Source: Alphaproteobacteria bacterium
GTDB lineage: Bacteria > Pseudomonadota > Alphaproteobacteria > GCA-2731375
Assembly (NCBI GenBank): GCA_030746295.1
Contig: JASLMY010000145.1
Span: forward strand, 1-12,574
DNA: 12,574 nt
Direction of reading: 5' to 3'
Positions 6,800 to 12,574 of this stretch are shown one piece after another (position 1 is the first letter of the stretch; each line of letters begins with the position of its first letter). Made by a program: the position numbers and the translations under genes. The notes under the pieces were generated by a model that saw only the letters and a list, made by a program, of their open reading frames with translations, searched no databases and was not told the DNA's origin.

Positions 6800-7585
6800 T
6801 CAGCGGCCCTTCCAGAGCGGCTTGCGCTTCTCGGCGAAGGCGCGCGGGCCTTCCTGGGCATCCTCGCTCTCGTAGGCCGGCCGATAGATCCGCCAGGCGA
6901 GCTCCAGCCCGGTCTCGGCGCCGACGCTCATCGCCGTATTGATGGCTTCCTTGCCGCAGTTGACCGACAGGGGCGCGTTGTCGCGGATCTTGCCCGCCAG
7001 CTCGTTCGCGCGGGCGCGCACGGCGTCGGCGTCGGGCTCCAGGTAGTTGATGAAACCGAGCTCCTGAAATCGCTCGATGGGGTAGAGGTCGCCGGTCAGC
7101 ACGATCTCCATCACGATCGGCTGCGGCAACATCCAGAGGAGCGGCATGCCCCAGGGCGAGCCGCGGCCGATGCGGCTCTCGGTGATGCCGATCTTGGTGC
7201 CGGCCAGGCCGACGCGCAGGTCGCAGTTGAGGCTGAACATCATGCCGCCGGCCATCAAGTGGCCGGTCATGGCGGCGATGATCGGCACCCGGACGCGGCG
7301 CATGCGGGCCTGAAAGGGGTCCTTGTAGAAGGTCAGAATGTCCTCGCCGGTCTCCTGCTTCTTCTGGGCCGCCTCCTTCAAGTCCATGCCGGCGCAAAAG
7401 GTGCCGCAGTCGGCCGAGGTCAGGATCACGACCCGGATCTCGGGTCTCAGGTCGATCTCCTCCCAGAGCTTGTGCAGGCCGTTGCCGACGGCGATGTTCA
7501 TGGCGTTGCGTTGCGCCGGCCGGTTGATGGTGATGGTGGCGATCCCGTCCTCGACCTGGAACAGCAGCTCGTCGGTATCGGTCAT
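6800..7585 (-). CDS. Crotonase-fold enoyl-CoA hydratase family protein, 261 aa
   Basis: A second, clearly different crotonase. The oxyanion-hole segments are FCAGMDLKEA (63-72) and GHLMAGGMMFSLNCD (108-122). The first hydratase glutamate is replaced by methionine (M116), while the second is retained as E136 in GITESRIGRG. The C-terminus EGPRAFAEKRKPLWKGR is typical of the family. In the operon it follows the lyase-like gene by 30 bases, the place where Liu-type operons have methylglutaconyl-CoA hydratase, so hydration of a carboxylated enoyl-CoA is a reasonable guess, though loss of one glutamate argues for caution. ATG at 7585 is chosen because GGGAG lies 5-6 bases upstream; an in-frame ATG at 7597 would add four residues. 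Confidence 0.88.
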   Translation of the reverse strand: MTDTDELLFQVEDGIATITINRPAQRNAMNIAVGNGLHKLWEEIDLRPEIRVVILTSADCGTFCAGMDLKEAAQKKQETGEDILTFYKDPFQARMRRVRVPIIAAMTGHLMAGGMMFSLNCDLRVGLAGTKIGITESRIGRGSPWGMPLLWMLPQPIVMEIVLTGDLYPIERFQELGFINYLEPDADAVRARANELAGKIRDNAPLSVNCGKEAINTAMSVGAETGLELAWRIYRPAYESEDAQEGPRAFAEKRKPLWKGR

Positions 7586-7615
7586 GTCGGCTCCCATCGT
7601 CGTCGTCGGCCGCCC

Positions 7616-8578
7616 TCAGGCAGCGGCCTCGCGCGCTGCCTGCAGCGAGCCGGAGTGCATGCACTTGCCCATCAGCGGCCGGCCGATGGTGCGCTCGGCG
7701 AGACGGGCCGCCTCGATCAGCGCCTCCAAGTCGATGCCGGTCTCGATGCCGAGCTCGTGGCACATGAAGACCATGTCCTCGGTGCAGATGTTGCCGGCCG
7801 CCGCCATGTCGGCGTGACTGGAAAAGGGGCAGCCGCCGAGGCCGGCGAGCGAGCTGTCGAAGAGGTCGACCCCCATCTCCAGGGCGGCGTAGAAGTTGGC
7901 CGCACCGAGGCCGCGGGTATCGTGCAGATGCAGGCCGATCCGGACCTCGGGCAGCATCTCGCGGACGGCGCCGATGCGCCGTTTCAAGAGGTCCGGATTG
8001 GCCCAGCCGACAGTGTCGGCGAGGTAGATCTTCGGGATCGGCCGGCCCTGCTCTTGGCAGAGGTCGCGGATGAATTCGACGTTCCCTAACACCGCCGACA
8101 TATCGACCTCGCCTTCGAAATAGCAGCCGAAGGCGGTCATGATATAGGCGGACTCCAGGGCCAGGTCGTGGCGGTCGTAGGCGGCCAGCCACTGCACCTG
8201 ACGCTGGCGCATCTCGGCCTGGTCGCAGTTGTTGTTGGCCTGGCAGAAGCGGTCGGTGGTGTAGAACATCAGCTTGCCGTCGAGGTCGACGCCGGGCGTC
8301 GCGGCGGCCTGCTCGAAGCCGCGCTCGTTGAGCCAGAGCGCGGTGTAGCGCACACCCTCGCGGCGCCGGATCGCCTGGAAGAGCTCAGCCGAATCCGCCA
8401 TCGCCGGCACCGCCCTGGGGTTGACGAAGGAGGCGACCTGGATCTGGCAGAGCCCGGTCTCCGACAGCGCGTCGACGACGGCGGCGCGGTCGGCCAGCGG
8501 ATAGAGCTTCTTCTCGCTTTGGAAGCCCTCGCGCGGGCCTTCCTCGTGGAACTCCACGAACTTCGGCATATCGCTCAT
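7616..8578 (-). CDS. HMG-CoA lyase-like (DRE-TIM family) protein, 320 aa
   Basis: A TIM-barrel lyase of the HMG-CoA lyase/isopropylmalate synthase superfamily, of usual length. It keeps the catalytic arginine R16, the ASFVNPRAVPAMAD segment (49-62), the metal histidines of GLHLHD (H217, H219), the active-site cysteine of LAGLGGCP (C250) and the metal-ligand asparagine N263. Two differences stand out: the usual RDG.Q metal aspartate is glutamate (E17 in GPREGFQ), and the loop from C250 to N263 (FSSHADMAA inside) is about four residues longer than in human HMG-CoA lyase. Family members cleave 3-hydroxy-3-methylglutaryl-CoA to acetyl-CoA and acetoacetate; here a related branched 3-hydroxyacyl-CoA is equally possible. 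ATG at 8578 has AAAGGAG 7 bases upstream, overlapping the stop of the carboxylase alpha gene, so translation is probably coupled. Confidence 0.88.
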   Translation of the reverse strand: MSDMPKFVEFHEEGPREGFQSEKKLYPLADRAAVVDALSETGLCQIQVASFVNPRAVPAMADSAELFQAIRRREGVRYTALWLNERGFEQAAATPGVDLDGKLMFYTTDRFCQANNNCDQAEMRQRQVQWLAAYDRHDLALESAYIMTAFGCYFEGEVDMSAVLGNVEFIRDLCQEQGRPIPKIYLADTVGWANPDLLKRRIGAVREMLPEVRIGLHLHDTRGLGAANFYAALEMGVDLFDSSLAGLGGCPFSSHADMAAAGNICTEDMVFMCHELGIETGIDLEALIEAARLAERTIGRPLMGKCMHSGSLQAAREAAA

Positions 8579-8589
8579 GACGGTCTCCT

Positions 8590-10611
8590 TTATCCCGGCG
8601 TCTCCGGTATTTCTTGGTGATGCACCTCGGCCAAAAGGCCGTGGCGTTCGACCATGTCACCCTCGGCGCAGGCCAGCGCGGCGACGACGCCGTCGCAAGG
8701 TGCGGCCAAGCGCAGTTCCATCTTCATCGATTCTTGCACGATCAGGATGTCGCCCGCACTGACCCGATCCCCAACCCCGACGTTGATCTTGGTGACTTGG
8801 CCCATGACCGGGGCCAGAAGGCGGCCCTCGACGGCACCGCCGACGGCCGCCGCTTCGTCGACGAAGCGGGCGACCCGGGCAGTCAGGCTGCCGAAGGGGC
8901 CGTCGAGATAGATCGCATCGCCATCTCCGAGCGACCGGACGGCGATTACTTTAGTGTCGGTTTCCACCAGATACGCGCCGGCGGCCTGCTCCTCGACCGT
9001 CAAGGCGAGGCACTCGCCGTTCACGGCGACGACGAGCCGGCCGTCGGCAGCGATGGGCGCGAAGGCGATCTCGGCGAGCTCGGGACCAATGCGGACCGTT
9101 AGGCTGGGCTTGCGCGTCGGCCGCGGCTCGGCGCGTCCCAGGCGCCAGCCGGTGAACCCGGACCAGGATTGCCAGGGGTCGCTCTCCTCGCGCTGGCGTT
9201 GGCCGCGGAGCCAGAGACAGCCGGCCATCGCAAAGGCGAGCGCACCGACACTGTCGGCTTGTCTCGGTAAGGCGGTGATGTGGCGGTCGATCCAGCCGGT
9301 ATCTACGTCGCCGGAAATAACGTCGGCATGTCCGACGATACCCCTCAGAAAGGCGAGATTGGTCTCCAATCCCAGGATCGCGGATTGGCCGAGGGCGGCG
9401 CGCAGGCGGTGGAGGGCCGGGCCGCGGTCGGCTCCGGCGGCGATCAGCTTGGCCAGCAAGGGATCGTAGTGGTGGCCCACCGTCTCGCCGGCGGAGATCG
9501 CCGCGTCGACCCGAACGTCGTTGGCTGGGAAATCGATTCGATGGACGACGCCACTAGTGGGCAGAAAGTCGTTCTCGGGGTCTTCGGCATAGAGGCGCGC
9601 CTGGATGGCGTGCCCGATGATGGCCACCTGGTCTTGCGCGAGACCGAGCTGTGCGCCCTTGGCGACCCGGAGCTGTAGCTCGACCAGGTCCAGGCCCGTC
9701 ACTTCCTCGGTGACCGTGTGCTCGACCTGGAGGCGCGGGTTGACCTCGAGGAAGAAGAAGTCCTCGCCGTCGTAAAGGAACTCTACGGTCGCCAGGCCGC
9801 GGAGCCGGGTCCGCTCCCCCAGTCGGCAGGCGGCGGCCCAGATCGCCTCGCGTACCGGCTCGGGCACGCCGGCAACGGGCGCCTCCTCGACGATCTTCTG
9901 GTAGCGGCGCTGCAAGGAGCATTCGCGGTCGTAGAGGTGCACGACATGACCGTCGCCGTCGCCCAAGAGCTGCACCTCCAAGTGCCGGGCCTGCGGCAGG
10001 AAGCGCTCGACCAAAAGCTCGGGCCGGCCGAAGGCGCTCTCGGCCTCCCTCAGGGCGGAGGCGATCTGCTCTTCCAAGCCGTCTTCAGAGGCGAGGCGGC
10101 GGATGCTTCGCCCGCCGCCGCCGGCGACCGCCTTCAAGGCGACGGGAAGCGGCAGGGCCCGGACCATGGCCACGAGTGCCGCCGGGTCGGCGCTGGCATC
10201 GGTATCGCCATCGAGCACGGGCAGGCCGGCGGCCCGGGCTTCTGCCTTGGCCGCCAGCTTGTCGGCGAAGGTGGCGAGCGTTTCGGGGCGCGGGCCGACA
10301 AAGACGAGGCCAGCTTTCTCGACGGCGGCGGCGAATTCCGCGCTCTCCGACAGGAAGCCGATGCCGGGGTGGACCGCGTCGGCACTGACGGCACGGGCCG
10401 CGCCAAGGATCGCGTCGATGTCGAGATAGCTCTCCGCCGCGGGCGCAGGACCGATCGCCACCGACTCGGGCATGGCCCGAACATGGGCGGCGCGGGCGTC
10501 GCTCTCGGAATGGACGCCGGCCATCGCCAGGCCCAGGCGCCGGCAGGTCCGGGCGATGCGGATGGCGCTGTCGCCCCGATTAGCGATCAAGAGCTTGGAG
10601 ATCCCGGTCAT
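8590..10611 (-). CDS. Acyl-CoA carboxylase alpha subunit: biotin carboxylase plus biotin carrier domain, 673 aa
   Basis: Three biotin carboxylase domains (about 1-445), a linker region (about 450-600) and a C-terminal biotinyl domain with ESMKM around K630, the biotinylated lysine. It makes carboxy-biotin from ATP and bicarbonate for the beta subunit encoded just upstream. Retained core residues include K160, E289, N291, R293, Q295, V296 and E297 in EVNPRLQVEH, and R339 in ARLYAEDP. Deviations from the usual pattern are NRGDSA for NRGEIA (11-16), HPGIGF for HPGYGF, GGGGRSIRR for GGGG(K/R)GMR (164-172), and QRRYQK with Y237 where most enzymes have histidine. Overall layout is that of 3-methylcrotonyl-, geranyl- or propionyl-CoA carboxylase alpha subunits. 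It starts 6 bases after the beta-subunit stop, whose TGAGG may act as ribosome-binding site. Confidence 0.92.
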   Translation of the reverse strand: MTGISKLLIANRGDSAIRIARTCRRLGLAMAGVHSESDARAAHVRAMPESVAIGPAPAAESYLDIDAILGAARAVSADAVHPGIGFLSESAEFAAAVEKAGLVFVGPRPETLATFADKLAAKAEARAAGLPVLDGDTDASADPAALVAMVRALPLPVALKAVAGGGGRSIRRLASEDGLEEQIASALREAESAFGRPELLVERFLPQARHLEVQLLGDGDGHVVHLYDRECSLQRRYQKIVEEAPVAGVPEPVREAIWAAACRLGERTRLRGLATVEFLYDGEDFFFLEVNPRLQVEHTVTEEVTGLDLVELQLRVAKGAQLGLAQDQVAIIGHAIQARLYAEDPENDFLPTSGVVHRIDFPANDVRVDAAISAGETVGHHYDPLLAKLIAAGADRGPALHRLRAALGQSAILGLETNLAFLRGIVGHADVISGDVDTGWIDRHITALPRQADSVGALAFAMAGCLWLRGQRQREESDPWQSWSGFTGWRLGRAEPRPTRKPSLTVRIGPELAEIAFAPIAADGRLVVAVNGECLALTVEEQAAGAYLVETDTKVIAVRSLGDGDAIYLDGPFGSLTARVARFVDEAAAVGGAVEGRLLAPVMGQVTKINVGVGDRVSAGDILIVQESMKMELRLAAPCDGVVAALACAEGDMVERHGLLAEVHHQEIPETPG

Positions 10612-10617
10612 CGCGCC

Positions 10618-12222
10618 TCACATGCGGAAGACCCCGAAGGGGGTCTCCTGTCCCGGTACCCTGGCCGCCAAGTCCAAGAGCAGCGCCATCGTGGCCCGTG
10701 TCTCCACCGGATCCAGGATGCCGTCGATCCAGAGGTTGGCGGCGTAGTTGTACATCGAGGCGAAGTCCTCGAAGTCGCGGCGGATTGGCTCCTTGAAGCG
10801 GGCCTCTTGATCGTCCGTCCAGGGCTCGCCGTCACGCTCGCGCTTGCGCCGCTGCACGAGTACCAGCGTCATTGCCGCCTGCTCAGGCCCCATCAGGGCC
10901 GCCCGCCCGTTCGGCCAGCCGAAGACGAAGCGCGGTTCGAAGGGGCGGCTGCACATCGCCATGTAGCCGGCACCGTAGGACTTGCCGATGATGATGTTGT
11001 ACTTGGGCACGTTGGCCGAGGCCATGGCAGTGATCATCTTGGCACCGTCCTTGGAGATGCCGCCGTGCTCGGCCTCGCGGCCGACCATGAAGCCTGAGTT
11101 GTCGGCAAGGAAGAGGAGCGGCACGTCGCGCTTGCAGCAAAGGTCGATGAAGTGCACCGCCTTCAAGGCACTGTCGGAGAAGATGACGCCGCTGTTCGCC
11201 AGGATGCCGACCTCGAAGCCGCCGAGATAGGCGAAGCCGCAATGCAGCGTCTCGCCGTAGCGGCTCTTGAACTCGTCGAAATAGCTGTCGTCGACGAGCC
11301 GCGCCAGGATCTCGCGCGTCGGCGCCGGAATGCGGGGGTCGGCGGGGATCAGGCCATAGATCTCGGTCGGGTCGTAGCGGGGCGGGGCGGGTGGGCGAAG
11401 GGGCCGCAGCCGCTCGGGCCGGCGGCAGCTGTCGGCGACGATCCGGCGCACCATGGCCAGGGCCTCGCGGTCGTTCTCGGCCAAATAGTCGGTGACGCCA
11501 CTGATGCGGCTGTGCATCTCGGCCCCGCCCAGGTTCTCGCGGTCGACGTCCTCGCCGGTGGCAGCGTACGTGAGCTCGGGCCCGCCGAGATGCATATAGC
11601 CCTGCTCGCGGACGATCACGGTGACGTCCGAAAGCGCCGGCACATAGGCGCCGCCCGCGGTCGAGGCGCCGTGCACCACCGAGATCTGCGGAATGCCCTC
11701 GGCCGACTGGCGGACGATCTGGTTGAAGACGCTGCCGTACTGGCCGACGTCGGGAAAGATGCCCGGCTGCTCGGGCAGGTTGGCGCCGCCGGAATCCACC
11801 AGCGTGATGTTGGGCAGGCGATGCTCCCAAGCGATCTTCTGGGCCCGGACGTGCTTCTTGGCGGTCATGGCGAAATAGGTGCCGCCTTTGACCGGGGCGT
11901 CGTTGGCGATGATCATGCAGCTGACGCCCGCCACTTGGCCGATGCCGGTGATCAGGCCCGCACCGGGCGGCACGCCCTCGTACATGTCGATGCCCGCCAG
12001 CTCGCCCAGCTCGAGGAAGGGCGAGCCCGGATCGAGCAGGACCTCGACCCGGTCCCGGGGCAAGAGCTTGCCTTGCGCCTCGTGCCGGGCCTTGGGCCTT
12101 TCGCCCCAGGCCTCGTGCTCGACGCGTCGGGCTTGCAGCTCCGTGATTAATGCCCGGTAGGCGGCGCAATTGGCCTCGAATTCCGCCCCGCTCGTCGAAT
12201 GGCCCGATTTCAGTATGCTCAT
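10618..12222 (-). CDS. Acyl-CoA carboxylase beta subunit (carboxyltransferase), 534 aa
   Basis: Full-length carboxyltransferase with two crotonase-like halves. The N-terminal half has the biotin/CoA oxyanion motif GASTAGGAYVPALSD (185-199) and VDSGGANLP..PGIFPD (142-158); the C-terminal half has LANSGVIFSDSALK (341-354), GKSYGAGYMAMC (413-424) and GPEQAA (445-450). The end LWIDGILDPVETR is typical of methylcrotonyl/geranyl-CoA carboxylase beta subunits, but GYMAM and MGPEQAA resemble the broader acyl-CoA carboxylase group, so the substrate is open. It transfers CO2 from carboxy-biotin to an acyl- or enoyl-CoA, in complex with the alpha subunit. It is the first gene of the leftward operon. ATG at 12222 fits the usual N-terminus, but no strong Shine-Dalgarno is visible before it. 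Confidence 0.92.
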   Translation of the reverse strand: MSILKSGHSTSGAEFEANCAAYRALITELQARRVEHEAWGERPKARHEAQGKLLPRDRVEVLLDPGSPFLELGELAGIDMYEGVPPGAGLITGIGQVAGVSCMIIANDAPVKGGTYFAMTAKKHVRAQKIAWEHRLPNITLVDSGGANLPEQPGIFPDVGQYGSVFNQIVRQSAEGIPQISVVHGASTAGGAYVPALSDVTVIVREQGYMHLGGPELTYAATGEDVDRENLGGAEMHSRISGVTDYLAENDREALAMVRRIVADSCRRPERLRPLRPPAPPRYDPTEIYGLIPADPRIPAPTREILARLVDDSYFDEFKSRYGETLHCGFAYLGGFEVGILANSGVIFSDSALKAVHFIDLCCKRDVPLLFLADNSGFMVGREAEHGGISKDGAKMITAMASANVPKYNIIIGKSYGAGYMAMCSRPFEPRFVFGWPNGRAALMGPEQAAMTLVLVQRRKRERDGEPWTDDQEARFKEPIRRDFEDFASMYNYAANLWIDGILDPVETRATMALLLDLAARVPGQETPFGVFRM

Positions 12223-12513
12223 GGTTCGACAAGCTTATGACGGAGCTTCGCCATCACGCCAGTGCGACCTGTCGACGCGGAAGGCGCAATGCTACAAAAA
12301 CTCCTATAAATTGTGTAAGTTTCGTTCTAAATGCAATCGACAGAGAGCATTGGTTTGAGGGAAAAAGGCGGCAAGTATACCGTTCAGAATCTCGGATGGA
12401 CACCACATTGGCAACAGATCTATCGGCCGTCGATTAGACCTTGTATAACAAATGTGCTACCTTACGTAGTAGTTGCTCGTTCGATCTGGCCCTTTCGTCA
12501 TCATCGGAGCGAT
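12223..12513. promoter_or_regulatory. AT-rich divergent upstream region of the carboxylase operon
   Basis: These 291 bases separate the leftward operon from a likely rightward gene start. Positions about 12290-12480 are far more AT-rich than the flanking genes, as expected for promoters. A perfect small inverted repeat TTGT-ATA-ACAA lies at 12441-12451, and CTAC-CTTAC-GTAG at 12457-12469. No strong consensus -35/-10 pair can be defended on either strand. Short open frames across it lack coding character. Confidence 0.45.
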
Positions 12514-12574
12514 ATGGCAACCTCGCCGGCCGTTTGGATCCCTACCGATAGTGGAGCTGCCGAACCCGGCCGTG
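12514..12574 (+). CDS. Start of an unidentified gene (runs off the window)
   Basis: An ATG at 12514 preceded by GGAG at 6 bases spacing opens a frame that stays open to the window end for 20 codons (MATSPAVWIP...). Good Shine-Dalgarno, return to high GC and divergent placement opposite the carboxylase operon support a real gene. Too little is visible to name the family. Confidence 0.45.
   Translation, partial: MATSPAVWIPTDSGAAEPGR

Noticed and set aside
6777..8192. Possible upstream extension of the crotonase frame to 740 codons
   Set aside because: The extra part overlaps two well-supported genes in another frame and is Arg/Pro/Gly-rich; the crotonase homology and ribosome-binding site set the start at 6776.
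9718..11097. 459-codon open frame on the + strand
   Set aside because: It runs antisense across two carboxylase genes and the gap between them, with no domain signal.
10883..12232. 449-codon frame overlapping the carboxyltransferase gene on the same strand
   Set aside because: Out-of-frame reading of the beta subunit with extreme Arg content and no domain.
1..12574. CRISPR array, tRNA, rRNA, transposase or prophage genes
   Set aside because: No regularly spaced repeats, cloverleaf patterns, rRNA-like stretches or transposase motifs were seen on reading both strands.

Overview
This 12.6 kb window comes from a GC-rich bacterial chromosome. Codon use, the Sel1-type gene end, the acyl-CoA catabolic genes and a palindromic intergenic repeat suggest an alphaproteobacterium, perhaps Rhodospirillales-like. 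That placement is inference; no rRNA or other marker gene is present, and no tRNA, CRISPR array or transposase was seen.

Layout. Positions 1-147 are the 3' end of a Sel1-repeat-type gene (+) of lower GC than the rest. It is followed by an AMP-forming acyl-CoA ligase gene (-, 167-1300) whose C-terminal third is missing, so it is probably a pseudogene at an old junction near 256. Next are a short unassigned coding remnant (1332-1532, -), a small predicted secreted protein (1534-1965, -), and a striking 656-residue fusion of a Rieske [2Fe-2S] domain with a pyruvate-oxidase-like ThDP enzyme (2064-4034, -). A 203 bp divergent intergenic region with a perfect 15 bp palindrome separates it from a zinc alcohol dehydrogenase (4238-5329, +). 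A palindromic repeat (5361-5443) lies between the convergent 3' ends of this dehydrogenase and the next operon.

Positions 5492-12222 are one compact leftward operon. In order of transcription it encodes an acyl-CoA carboxylase carboxyltransferase (beta) subunit, a biotin carboxylase/biotin carrier (alpha) subunit, an HMG-CoA-lyase-like enzyme, two crotonase-fold enzymes and a cupin. This resembles the leucine/isovalerate (Liu) and acyclic terpenoid (Atu) routes: carboxylate a 3-methyl-enoyl-CoA, hydrate it, then cleave it with an HMG-CoA-lyase-type aldolase. No acyl-CoA dehydrogenase is present here, and several proteins differ from textbook residues at conserved sites, so the true substrate may not be 3-methylcrotonyl-CoA. 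At the right edge is an AT-rich upstream region and the probable first 20 codons of a divergent gene (12514 onward, +).

The least ordinary element is the Rieske-ThDP fusion opposite an alcohol dehydrogenase. A plausible reading is 2-oxoacid decarboxylation or oxidation with electrons passed to the fused iron-sulfur domain, while the dehydrogenase handles the matching aldehyde or alcohol. Whether this feeds the acyl-CoA carboxylase operon cannot be decided from sequence alone.
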